39,368 nt of DNA, from the IMG/VR virus record IMGVR_UViG_3300033233_000088, positions 1 through 39,368 of that record. One strand, written 5' to 3'. This DNA comes from a virus. The translations under genes were made by a program, and so were the position numbers. This document shows positions 1 through 8,900 of this stretch, piece after piece. Under the pieces are notes generated by a model. The model was not told the DNA's origin. It did not search any database and saw nothing but the letters and a program-made list of their open reading frames with translations. Positions within the stretch are counted from its first letter, which is position 1, and each line of letters begins with the position of its first letter.

Positions 1-169
1 ATCATATATACATGATGGTTTTTCTCATGACGCAACTGATTTTAAGGGTTTTCTTGATTTATTACCTAATATAAAGCAATATTGGCCTGAAGAAAAAGAA
101 GAAATACCAAGTATAGTTAAAGATATATTACAGTCTGATAAGCCATCGTGTATAATATTGAAACGATGA
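1..169 (+). CDS. Transketolase-like C-terminal subunit, 3' end (partial, wraps from 38865)
   Basis: The reading frame is open from base 2 to a TGA at 167-169 and is the same 3' end seen at 39170-39338, so this is the tail of the gene that starts at 38865 in the circular genome. The two copies differ only in one Leu codon (TTA here at 128-130, CTG at 39297-39299). The stop overlaps the ATG of the next gene (ATGA at 166-169), so the two are probably translationally coupled. The fragment holds no catalytic motif; its identity comes from the full-length copy at the other end. Confidence 0.85.
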   Translation, partial: SYIHDGFSHDATDFKGFLDLLPNIKQYWPEEKEEIPSIVKDILQSDKPSCIILKR

Positions 170-621
170 GTTTTGTTAAAGGTCAAGGTCAATTAAATAC
201 TGGACGAACTTGGTGGATAGTAGGTCATATTCCTTGGAATAAAGGAAAAAAATATATCAATCCTAAAACTCTTACAGGATGGTCTATTATTTGTATTGTT
301 TGTGGAAAGTCTAAATATTATCAAGTAAATGAACATAAAAAAAGATTAAAGCGTTATTGTTCGCCTCATTGTTATCATCTAAATTCAAGAAAAGAGAAAT
401 TAGTTTATTCAGCTATACATAGTAGATTAATTAGAGATTGGGGTAAAGCTGATCTTTGTGATAATTGCAATTCTAGTAAAACAGTAGATTGGGCTAATGT
501 AAGCGGTAAATATTTATTAATACGAAGTGATTGGAAAAAGTTATGTCGTAAATGTCACATTGCTTATGATAAAGACAAAAATGATTTAGCATATAAAAAG
601 TTTATTTCGTTACGGAGGTAA
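166..621 (+). CDS. HNH-type endonuclease with NUMOD3-like motif
   Basis: 151 residues. The start is the ATG at 166, which overlaps the transketolase stop; an upstream ATG at 148 lies inside that gene. Residues ~20-30 carry a W-N-K-G-K-K box typical of NUMOD3 DNA-binding motifs of homing endonucleases. Two Cys pairs (CIVC ~43-46, CSPHC ~65-69) and a later CDNC / CRKCH set flank a short aromatic-rich core (W-A-N-V-S-G), like the zinc-stabilised HNH proteins of phages. The gene is clearly AT-richer than the sugar genes on both sides, a sign of independent entry. The last codons (F-I-S-L-R-R) resemble the end of transketolase (C-I-I-L-K-R); see findings. Its own 3' end carries the ribosome site (GGAGG 614-618) of the next gene. 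The endonuclease call is family-based; no target site is known. Confidence 0.75.
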   Translation: MSFVKGQGQLNTGRTWWIVGHIPWNKGKKYINPKTLTGWSIICIVCGKSKYYQVNEHKKRLKRYCSPHCYHLNSRKEKLVYSAIHSRLIRDWGKADLCDNCNSSKTVDWANVSGKYLLIRSDWKKLCRKCHIAYDKDKNDLAYKKFISLRR

Positions 622-623
622 TT

Positions 624-1352
624 ATGGCTCTTGGCGCACTATTTTATCCAAAAGGAACAGAGGAAAAACCTATAAGTTTTGACTCTCTTTTCATTCCTTA
701 CATCTACAAGGAAATTTATTTTGACGGTATCTATATTGATATTCTCAACCAACGAAAAGATATGGTCATTATAGATGTAGGGGCAAATATTGGCATTGTG
801 ACGGACCATATGATTCCTCACGCCAAAAAGATTTATGCCATTGAACCCTCACCGGAACATTATCGTAGTTTGAAACAGAATAAGGAATTTAACGGCTGGG
901 ATAATGTAGAGATTTTTAATGTTGCTCTTGCAGACAAGAATGGAGAAATGGAATTTACCCAAAATGAAGTCAATCGAACCATGAATAGTCTCATTGTAGG
1001 GGAAAAAACAGGTGATGGGACCTATAATTTAAAACAGGATGCTTCAATGACTCCCGGTACTATGCACGCACAAGGGTATACGAATAAAATCACCGTAAAA
1101 ACAATGGCATTTGATACATTTATGGAAATGAACAAGATTGATACAGTAGACTTTTGTAAATTTGACGTTGAAGGGGCAGAAGATCTTATTTTACGATCTG
1201 AAGGATTCAAAAAAATATATCAACGTATAAAGGCTATTGAAATTGAATTTCACTTTCCGACATGGTCTCAACTGGCAGATTATTTAGTCAGTTTGGGGTA
1301 TAAAGCCCGTCGGTATCAGACAAGTGCCATTATCTTACTTTTTACACGATGA
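624..1352 (+). CDS. FkbM family SAM-dependent methyltransferase
   Basis: 242 residues, start ATG 624 with GGAGG six bases upstream. Residues 51-57 read D-V-G-A-N-I-G, the SAM-binding motif I, followed by the acidic end of the next strand (A-I-E-P, ~72-75). Residues ~180-187 read F-D-V-E-G-A-E-D, the signature of FkbM methyltransferases. These enzymes O-methylate sugars or polyketides; next to glycosyltransferases the likely substrate is a sugar on a cell-surface or virion glycan (inference). The 3' end overlaps the next FkbM gene by four bases (ATGA), so both are made from one transcript. Confidence 0.9.
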   Translation: MALGALFYPKGTEEKPISFDSLFIPYIYKEIYFDGIYIDILNQRKDMVIIDVGANIGIVTDHMIPHAKKIYAIEPSPEHYRSLKQNKEFNGWDNVEIFNVALADKNGEMEFTQNEVNRTMNSLIVGEKTGDGTYNLKQDASMTPGTMHAQGYTNKITVKTMAFDTFMEMNKIDTVDFCKFDVEGAEDLILRSEGFKKIYQRIKAIEIEFHFPTWSQLADYLVSLGYKARRYQTSAIILLFTR

Positions 1353-1942
1353 CTATTTATCCAGAAGACAACAGATACATTCAACAGGTGATGCAAAACC
1401 AGGAGTATGGATTTATCAATCACTATCCTGTTGTGGTTGATTGTGGGGCGAATATTGGGACGTTTAGTTTTTGGATATATAACAACGCTACTACAATTTA
1501 TGCTCTTGAACCGGTAGAAACAAACGTTCAGCTTCTACAGGAAAATATTAAAAACAATAATCTCACAAAAATAGTCGTCAAGCAGTTGGCTATCAGTGAT
1601 TCATCACTTGTTAAAACTATGGAACGCAGGGGTGATCCGGCAGAAGGCGGCTGGGTAGTATCTGAAGCAGGAGATTACGTCGTTCAATGTCTTTCAATGG
1701 ATGATTTTTTAATAACAGAAGGCATACCATATGTTGATTTGCTCAAACTTGATACCGAAGGACATGAGGCAGCTATAGTAGGCGCCCGTTATTTTCCTTA
1801 TCATAAAATCGGTACTATTATTGGTGAACTTCACGGAAACAAAGGTACTCCAATATACGATGATGTACAAGCTATTCTTACATGGTATGGGTATCAGTAT
1901 TATGAGTTGCCGAATAATCATTTTCTCGCCCGTAAACGATGA
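1349..1942 (+). CDS. FkbM family SAM-dependent methyltransferase, short form
   Basis: 197 residues. The ATG at 1349 overlaps the stop of the preceding FkbM gene. Motif I is D-C-G-A-N-I-G (31-37) and the FkbM signature L-D-T-E-G-H-E lies at ~134-140. It is shorter than its neighbour mainly at the N-terminus. The two are clearly of one family but differ along most of their length, so they are not a recent duplication and may methylate different positions or sugars. It is in the middle of a chain of ATGA-overlapped genes that runs to 4552. Confidence 0.88.
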   Translation: MTIYPEDNRYIQQVMQNQEYGFINHYPVVVDCGANIGTFSFWIYNNATTIYALEPVETNVQLLQENIKNNNLTKIVVKQLAISDSSLVKTMERRGDPAEGGWVVSEAGDYVVQCLSMDDFLITEGIPYVDLLKLDTEGHEAAIVGARYFPYHKIGTIIGELHGNKGTPIYDDVQAILTWYGYQYYELPNNHFLARKR

Positions 1943-2673
1943 AAACGTGTTTTTTTACTATTGTTGATGACCGTTTTTATTATCCAGCCGGAGCGCATGT
2001 CATGGTTAACTCGTTCCGGCGGTTTCATCCCGATATTGACCTTATTGTTTTTCGGCAGGATACGATAGACAAGGTATTTAAGGAAAAGGGTATTAACTTC
2101 TATCAAGCTAAACCAACCTTCGCTAAGTTACTTACCAAAGAGTATGACCTTATCGTAAACATTGACTGTGACCATGTGATTACCGGTCGTTTAGATTCGA
2201 TCCTCAAAGGAGATTATGATGTAGGTGCTCCGTGGAATTTTAATGACTACGAGAATGCTTCCTTTGAAAATATAACAGAAACGATGTATCTACAGGCTGG
2301 TATTGTTGCGTCAACAAGCGTGAAGTTTTGGGATACATGGGAGGAAGCAAATCAAAATGCCATGAGATACTTACGAAAGGAAAATGATATTTTGAACCTT
2401 GTTGTGTATAACCAAATGCCACAATTAAAACTCAAGATTTTTGACAAAGAGAAGGATTACTACGGGTGTAAGTCGCTTGGACGGGAACCGGAATTTCGCA
2501 TTGAAGATAATAGACTCATGTGTCGGGGAGAACAGATATTCGCCTATCATTTTGCGCGCGGGAATGTATTTCCCAAGCTTCATTTTGACACCATGCCTCT
2601 TGTTGACGAGGTAAAACATTGGCTAAAAGATATGAGTGGGTATGGTCAAAGCGTCAAGATAACGAACGTATGA
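1939..2673 (+). CDS. GT-A fold glycosyltransferase (GT8-like)
   Basis: 244 residues, start 1939 in an ATGA overlap. The N-terminus (T-I-V-D-D-R-F-Y-Y, followed by a helix with S-F-R-R-F-H-P) is the pattern of GT8-like enzymes that bind a nucleotide sugar, and N-I-D-C-D-H at ~74-79 supplies the DxD motif that holds the metal and the sugar nucleotide. A conserved His/Asp-rich end follows. It probably adds one sugar residue in the pathway served by the neighbouring methyltransferases and glycosyltransferases. Donor and acceptor cannot be told from sequence. Confidence 0.75.
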   Translation: MKTCFFTIVDDRFYYPAGAHVMVNSFRRFHPDIDLIVFRQDTIDKVFKEKGINFYQAKPTFAKLLTKEYDLIVNIDCDHVITGRLDSILKGDYDVGAPWNFNDYENASFENITETMYLQAGIVASTSVKFWDTWEEANQNAMRYLRKENDILNLVVYNQMPQLKLKIFDKEKDYYGCKSLGREPEFRIEDNRLMCRGEQIFAYHFARGNVFPKLHFDTMPLVDEVKHWLKDMSGYGQSVKITNV

Positions 2674-3446
2674 AGCCCTATATACTGACATCCCCTGATT
2701 TAGCTGGTGAAAATATAGCCTCTGGTGGAACAAGGGTTATGTGGGGGCTGTTTGGATGGCTTCTTGCAAAGGGTCAGGTTTGCTATATGAACCGGTGGAC
2801 AGACGGAGAGCAGATAGCCATATACCCGGAAATCCAGACAGGTAACCCGGCCCATGCAACAACTGTTGTTCGTTATATCCTCAATACCCCCGGCATTATG
2901 GGAGCAATATATGCAGACGGAAAGACTATACCGGGGCCAACAACCTTTGATTCTACAGACAAGATATTTGTATTTTCTAAAATATACGATACGTTTGGCG
3001 TAAATGCAAAACATATATTATTTCTGCCGATTATCAATATGTCTGTTTTTAGGGATCAGCATAGAGAACGAACAAAGACGTGTTACCTTGTCGGCAAAGG
3101 ATTTAATAAGCACAAACACCCTTCTGATTCAATAGAGATAACCCGTGCGTTTGCTCAGGATCAGCAAGCACTGGCAAATCTCTTGAATGAATGTTATATG
3201 CTGTATGGGTATGATCGGTTATCTGCCATGTATGAAGTAGCCCGACTGTGCGGGTGTCCTGTCAGATATTATGGTGATTATTCTGAGGAACAGTTACAAA
3301 AATATGAACCCGGAATGAATGGCTGGACTATGGGAAATAAAAAAGAAGAAAAATTATATACCACGGTATTTCGTGCTCATTATAAGTCAATGATTTTTGA
3401 ATTTAGCAAGAAGCTTGATTACTTCATAGAGGAAACCCAAGCATGA
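2670..3446 (+). CDS. GT-B type glycosyltransferase-like protein
   Basis: 258 residues. I place the start at ATG 2670, which overlaps the previous stop (ATGA), rather than at the in-frame ATG 2619, which would overlap the previous gene by 55 bases. The N-terminal half has the S-P-D-L-x-G pattern seen in this group. The C-terminal half holds M-L-Y-G-Y-D-x-L-S-A-M-Y-E-V-A-R-L-C-G-C-P-V (177-198, 22 positions with one left open), the donor-site helix of many GT-B enzymes, where Glu contacts the sugar nucleotide and the Cys-Gly-Cys-Pro turn follows. It belongs to the ATGA-coupled sugar operon. Confidence 0.65.
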   Translation: MKPYILTSPDLAGENIASGGTRVMWGLFGWLLAKGQVCYMNRWTDGEQIAIYPEIQTGNPAHATTVVRYILNTPGIMGAIYADGKTIPGPTTFDSTDKIFVFSKIYDTFGVNAKHILFLPIINMSVFRDQHRERTKTCYLVGKGFNKHKHPSDSIEITRAFAQDQQALANLLNECYMLYGYDRLSAMYEVARLCGCPVRYYGDYSEEQLQKYEPGMNGWTMGNKKEEKLYTTVFRAHYKSMIFEFSKKLDYFIEETQA

Positions 3447-4552
3447 AGAACAAAGTAGTTTCCATATTCGCGTTTCCTAGCCACCAAACGGAACAACGCA
3501 CCAGTGGTGTTGACTTTGTTCGTATTTTACAACCTATGAAATATCTTGATGGATATACGTATAATGGTACAACCTTCCGTGTTGACTTCTATGACATTCA
3601 TAAAGATAAAAAGGATCAACTGGCATGGGAGGATATAGCTAAAAAGTACGATATTGTTTTTTTAAACTATACGGTGCTTGATTGGAATTATGCGGCAATG
3701 GGGGCGTTCGTTCATGGGTTGAAGAAAAAAATCATCATGGATATTGATGATGCAATCTTTTATATCCGTCCGGATAATGCAACCCATGATGCTCTCATGC
3801 GGGACAATGGAAAACTTATTTACATTGTTAAATGTATTCTTGATGACGTTGATCGAGTAACGACAACTTCATCATATTTACGAAATATTATTTGTGATAA
3901 AACGTACAAACGCCATCCCCAGGTAGGGGTATTTCCAAATTATATTGATCTTGATACGTTGTATACCTATAGGGGATTAGAACGATCAGAACAGGTAATT
4001 ACAATAACTCATTTTGGCAGCACAACACATTTTGAGGATTTACAGCAACAGGCATTCTTTGATGGTATGAATCGAATAATGCGGGAATACCCCAATGTCC
4101 GGTTTATAACCGTCGGGGCGTTTATTCCTAAATTTCGTATGCAGTGGGGTGAGCGTTATGAGAATCAGTTTGGTGCAGAAGATATCTATGCATGGATTAA
4201 AAATAAATTCCCCTACTTTATGGGACAAACGGATATCGTTGTATCCCCTCTTGAAGTTGATATCTATAATAAGGCAAAATCTGCCATCAAGTTTCTTGAG
4301 TATAGTTCGGCTAAAAAGCCGGGTATTTATCAAAATATCAGACAGTATCAGGAAGTTATCAGCCATGGCAGGAATGGGTTTTTAGCCGAAACTGCTGACG
4401 AATGGTATATATCTCTTAAGCGTCTTATTAATAATCGTATTTTACGAACAACGATAGGAGATCGGGCTTTCAGAACGGCTCAAGATTATCAAATGAAAAA
4501 TCATGTACGGGAGTATGCAGAATTTTTCGCTACTACTCTTGACAATCCATAA
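3443..4552 (+). CDS. Glycosyltransferase, GT4-like (GT-B fold)
   Basis: 369 residues, ATG 3443 in an ATGA overlap. The N-terminal Rossmann half has M-D-I-D-D-A (~99-104), a common feature of GT4 enzymes. The C-terminal half has the K-S-A-I-K-F-L-E-Y-S-S motif followed by K-K-P-G-I-Y (~277-292), equivalent to the E-x7-E donor-binding region, then a G-x-N-G-F-L-A loop. Length is normal for the family. It is the last gene of the sugar operon; 83 bases with a promoter-like site and a hairpin plus U-tract separate it from the virion genes. It is likely a cytoplasmic or membrane-peripheral enzyme building a glycan. Confidence 0.85.
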   Translation: MKNKVVSIFAFPSHQTEQRTSGVDFVRILQPMKYLDGYTYNGTTFRVDFYDIHKDKKDQLAWEDIAKKYDIVFLNYTVLDWNYAAMGAFVHGLKKKIIMDIDDAIFYIRPDNATHDALMRDNGKLIYIVKCILDDVDRVTTTSSYLRNIICDKTYKRHPQVGVFPNYIDLDTLYTYRGLERSEQVITITHFGSTTHFEDLQQQAFFDGMNRIMREYPNVRFITVGAFIPKFRMQWGERYENQFGAEDIYAWIKNKFPYFMGQTDIVVSPLEVDIYNKAKSAIKFLEYSSAKKPGIYQNIRQYQEVISHGRNGFLAETADEWYISLKRLINNRILRTTIGDRAFRTAQDYQMKNHVREYAEFFATTLDNP

Positions 4553-4567
4553 CGGGTATGATTGAAT
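4539..4567 (+). promoter_or_regulatory. Candidate sigma70-type promoter
   Basis: A perfect -35 TTGACA (4539-4544) lies at the 3' end of the glycosyltransferase gene, with a poor -10 (TTGAAT, 4562-4567) 17 bases further on. A better TATGAT (4557) is only 12 bases away, which is too close. It would drive the virion genes from 4635. Confidence is limited by the weak -10. Confidence 0.35.
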
Positions 4568-4581
4568 GGATACGGTAGCAA

Positions 4582-4634
4582 CCGATAGAAGATTATCGGA
4601 CAACAGACCACGAGAACACTCGTGGCCTTTTTTT
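4582..4634 (+). terminator. Two hairpins, the second with U7 tract, ending at the next start codon
   Basis: A 6-bp hairpin (4582-4587 with 4594-4599) is followed by a 7-bp hairpin CCACGAG (4608-4614) / CTCGTGG (4619-4625), CC, and seven T (4628-4634). The ATG of the next gene is the very next base (4635). This is a good intrinsic terminator by shape, but it is also the whole leader of the next gene. The stem core CACGAG/CTCGTG recurs before the portal gene (28842-28864). Confidence 0.75.
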
Positions 4635-4865
4635 ATGCGTAAACCTAAACCACAAGGACGAGGCATTGTGAAAGCTCTCGGACAATCCGGTACAACCGGA
4701 AACTTTGCTAAGATTGCCAAAGCCAAAGGAAAAGGAGCAGCAATAGCAGCACTTCAGAATAAACTTGCAAAACGTCGGGGTCAGCCTATCCCCTTCCATA
4801 GAGGTAAAAAGAAAAAAGAATATGATTTTTCAAAAGCAGAAAAACGGTTAGGCATGAAGTATTAA
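4635..4865 (+). CDS. Small basic protein, unknown
   Basis: 76 residues. The start is ATG 4635, directly after the U-tract of the hairpin; an upstream in-frame ATG at 4566 would translate through the hairpin and gives an unlikely N-terminus. There is no Shine-Dalgarno. The protein is rich in Lys, Arg and Gly (R-K-P-K-P-Q-G-R-G at the start, R-G-K-K-K-K-E later), so nucleic-acid binding or packing against DNA in the virion is possible. I do not recognise a family. It heads the virion gene block and is followed after 10 bases by the next gene. Confidence 0.65.
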   Translation: MRKPKPQGRGIVKALGQSGTTGNFAKIAKAKGKGAAIAALQNKLAKRRGQPIPFHRGKKKKEYDFSKAEKRLGMKY

Positions 4866-4875
4866 AAAAGTTTAT

Positions 4876-5985
4876 ATGGCAACACCCGGAACATGGTTTG
4901 GATTACCTGATTTTGGAATAACTGAAGCGTTAACAGGATCATGGGGAAATCCAAAGCAAACACTTTTTAATAATCCATCAGTAAGTACTGTCGGATCAAA
5001 TTTTCCTCAAGGTTCATATTTTGGTAATCCTGCACCCGCTCCGACAGGGCCACAGAAACCGGTTCAAAAATTACCCGCTCCCCCGACAGGTGGTGGAGGT
5101 GCAGGTGGGAGTACTAATTTGTTTAATGGTCAAGCTTCCGGTGGAGCTGGTCCCGCACAACAAACGCAACAACAGCCATCGGGTCCTGATATGAGTGCGC
5201 TCAATGCCGGATATGACGCATACACGCAACAGCTTAACGATATGCTCAATACTGGCCTTCCCGGTCAACGGGCTGGTCAGGAACAGATAACGAACGCGTC
5301 GTACAATCAGGGAGTCAATCAGCTTGGTACACAACGAACCCAAAGTCAGCAATCTGTTGAACAATCAAAAGCTGCAAACCTGAAAGACTTAGCAGGAAAT
5401 GTTAAAAATCTCTTTACGGCAGGAAATATCAACCTTGGGGCCCGCGGAGCCGGTGATTCAAGTGCTGCAAATCAATATAGCTATGCAGTAACTAAGATGG
5501 GTACTAAAGCACGGGGAGATATCAATACACAGGCAACAGACCGGTTAAACCAAATCAATGATATTTTTAATTCAGAAATTAGCAGGCTTGAGACAGAAAA
5601 GAATACCCGTATGGGTCAGATTGCCGATTGGTTTAATGGAGCACAAAATCAGATTCGACAACAGATAGGCGCTACCGGACTTGCCAGAGGCAAAGATGTT
5701 CAACAGTTGGCTCAACAGGCGTACAATGTTGCACTACAGGCGATGCAGCAGTTACAGACAGAACAGGCAAACCGCCGGTCAACACTTGAAACATGGGCTA
5801 TGAATAATGCGAAAGATGTTCAAACTCTTGTTGCAAATATGCAGCAAGCAAGTCAATTACCTGCTTTTGGCGGTATTCAAAGCGGAATGCCGCAACAGGA
5901 TCAAATGCAAAGCGGTGTTATTCCTGTTGGATATGGGACAAACGACGGTCAGAAAAGAGACATATTCAGAAATGTAACAGGATGA
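4876..5985 (+). CDS. Gln/Gly-rich virion protein, unknown
   Basis: 369 residues. The first ~110 residues are low-complexity (Pro, Gly, Gln, Asn). Residues ~110-330 are rich in Gln and Ala with long predicted helices (Q-S-Q-Q-S-V-E-Q-S-K-A and later A-Q-Q-A-Y-N-V-A-L-Q-A-M-Q-Q), and the end is again disordered. It lies between the small basic protein and the 1249-residue ejection-type protein, a position where T7-like phages keep internal virion proteins. A core or internal virion role is therefore plausible but inferred from position and composition only. Confidence 0.6.
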   Translation: MATPGTWFGLPDFGITEALTGSWGNPKQTLFNNPSVSTVGSNFPQGSYFGNPAPAPTGPQKPVQKLPAPPTGGGGAGGSTNLFNGQASGGAGPAQQTQQQPSGPDMSALNAGYDAYTQQLNDMLNTGLPGQRAGQEQITNASYNQGVNQLGTQRTQSQQSVEQSKAANLKDLAGNVKNLFTAGNINLGARGAGDSSAANQYSYAVTKMGTKARGDINTQATDRLNQINDIFNSEISRLETEKNTRMGQIADWFNGAQNQIRQQIGATGLARGKDVQQLAQQAYNVALQAMQQLQTEQANRRSTLETWAMNNAKDVQTLVANMQQASQLPAFGGIQSGMPQQDQMQSGVIPVGYGTNDGQKRDIFRNVTG

Positions 5986-5995
5986 GGAGGCATCT

Positions 5996-8900
5996 ATGGC
6001 TTCTCTCCTAGATTTAACCAACAAATTAAAAGCCTTTTTAGCAGCAAATCCAACACCTGCGGGATTTTTCAATAAGAACGTTGTACAGCCTCTTTTTCAT
6101 CAGGCACAAGTGAATAATCAAAGGTCGCTTACTCCTGTTCAGCAACAATTTGGCCCTCCCCTACAAAATCCTGTTATTAAACAGTTTGGACAGGATATAC
6201 AACAGGGAGTAGGTGCGGCACTTCGTTTAACTCCCCCGGCACAACTCTATCAGTCAGCTCTTACTGCTCAATATCCGGCATTTCGACAGGAGGCTATGCA
6301 ACAGAATATCGGTGATGTCTATAAAGGTCTAAAATTACCAGGATATATTGCTACGCCAGCATATACGCTTGCTGGCGGAGCATTGAATCTTGGTATACAG
6401 GGAATTACTAATAAACTTAAAGGTCAGGGATTTTTTGGTCCACAATCTACAGAGTCGTTTGCGCAGGGTATGAGTCAGGCAGCTCCTCTTGGTCCTATTT
6501 CAGCTATGAACCCGTTTCTTGCAAAAGCCGGACAATTACCGACAGCAGGTCAACGGGTTTTAGGAAAAGCCGGAGCTACCGCAGTGGAAGGATTAGCACA
6601 GGGAGCATTAGAACCATTAAATCCAGGTGAATCACGCAGGGGAAAGATTGTGCAAAATACTGGTTTTGCAGGACTTATGGGAGGATTGGTTGGCGGTGGT
6701 GAGGAACTTGCTAAGATACCGGCTCAAGTTATAGGAAGTTTTGCAAAGAAGGTAGGAGTATCTAATGACCTCATGAAACAGTTTATCCGTGATGAGTCGG
6801 GAAGGTTTGCAAAACAGGAATATATACCAAAGAATGAACCAGTCTTTTATGGAGATATTAGAGAGAAGTTAGGGCTTCCCAGAAATGGCGACTATATCCC
6901 TTCACCCGGATTTACTACACGTCCAGTTACAAAAGCTATTTCAAAAATGAAAATTGAGGCTACACCACAGGCTGTACAATCCCCTACAACGGACTTTGTT
7001 AAAGAGATGGATGCGTTAGTCGGTAAGCCGGTAGAAACAATTACAAAACCGAAACTTTCTGTTTCTCAGGTTGCTAGTTCTGATGCAGAAAAAATGGTTG
7101 CGAAAGCTCAGATTGCAACTGAAGGGAATCAAAGGATGTTTCAAAAGATATTTAGTACTTTTATTGGTGAACGGGATGCGGCCAAGACGAAAGGCACGGT
7201 AGTTGGTTCAATGATTAAAATCCTTCCCGCAGATCCAAAGAAAATTATCACAGCTATTGAAAATCCGAATAAACCGACATCACCGGTAGTAGCTAAATAT
7301 ATTGAACAATTTAGAAATCTTGATAACGAGGTATTCGATCAAGCAAAAAAGTTAGGGCTTGATATCAACTATCTACAAAATCATATAGCTCACTTCTGGA
7401 AGGAATCACCACAACAGGTTGAGCAGGCATATATGGTATTCAAACAAAAGTACAATTTATCGAATCATCGAACAATTCCAACCTATGAGGAAGGAATACG
7501 AATAGGACTGACGCCGAAATATACGAATCCTTCACAGATCCTTGCAGAATCAGTACAAAAACTTCAGGAAGCAAAAGCTGGTATCAAGGCGTTTACTGAT
7601 CTTAAGGATCACGGATTTATTGTACCTGCCTCCGTTGGGTCAAAAACTCCCGGTTTTGTTCCTATTACTGCACCGGGATTTCCTAAGAGTGCAGGAAGAG
7701 TTAACGAAAGTCTAGGCTTTATCGGCAATTGGTATGCTCCACAACAGATAGCAGATCAAATCAATCGTGTCTTTTCACCTCAGGATTATGGAGTTATTGG
7801 GAGTCTTTTAGGGAAAACACGGGGAGTATCAGGAGTCGTACAGGATGTTGGTTTATCAGGAGGCGTCCCCGGAACGCCCGGTAACGCCTTTGGTGTTGCA
7901 CAAGTCTTGAAAGAAACAACAGCCGGACGACCAATTCAGGGAGCAACAGCATTTATACGGTCATTTAGCGACAAAGCTTCACGGGATTATTTTGAGAAAA
8001 ACGCAGGTCAGATTATAAAAATGCAGGAACGGAATATACCGGTTTCTACCAATTTTACTATTCAAAACTTAGCAGGTGGTGGAACACTATCGTCAGTAAA
8101 AAGTACTATTGGCAATCTTCTTAAGGGACAATTGAAAGCAGCAGGAAGTGATCTTGGTACTGTGTGGAATCAAGCAGTAAACCATCCAACATTTCAACGG
8201 TTCATGCCTCAACTTCAAGTACAGCTTTTTAACGATATTGAAAAGTCAGCTCTTAGAGGCGGTCGATCGGCTAGTGAGGCGGCAGATATAGCAGCTAAAG
8301 CAGTACAGAATTTTTACGGTGCAACAAAAACTGATGTTATGGCTCGCGGTCAGGGGGTTCATGATCCTTTAGTACAAAATTTTCTTGGAACATTTACGTT
8401 TGCACCAAAATTTAGGGAATCAATGATTAATTTTTGGGTCAATAATGTGAAATCACTAAAAAATCCTCTTGCTCTTGAGAATCGGGCAAACGTGATGTTT
8501 GTTGCCGGTGCAACTGCTACCTACCTTGCTATGGATAGAATTAATTATGCACTCAACGGTAAGCATATGAGTGATAATCCTCCGGGGACAGAAGATAAAC
8601 TGCTTATCCCTACAGGAAATGGTGATGTTGTCGGTGTACCGTTTTTATCCAGTATTGCAACTATTCCCAGGGCTCTCTATAGGGAAGGAAAACTTGTTGC
8701 AGGTGGGAATATCAAGGGAGCTGTTCGAGACGCGTCACAAACATATACATCAATGCTGTTTAAGCCGTTTATGGATGTTGTCAGTAATGCTGACTATTTT
8801 GGTAAAAAGATTTATCAGGATAATGCAACTACACAAGAAAAATTCACAGCTCAAGCAAAATATCTTGCATCACAGCTTCTCAGCCATCCATATCTGAAGG

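Noticed and set aside
1-199. True direct terminal repeat used in packaging
   Set aside because: The copies are not identical and end inside a gene; overlap of a circular or permuted assembly is simpler. Read data would decide.
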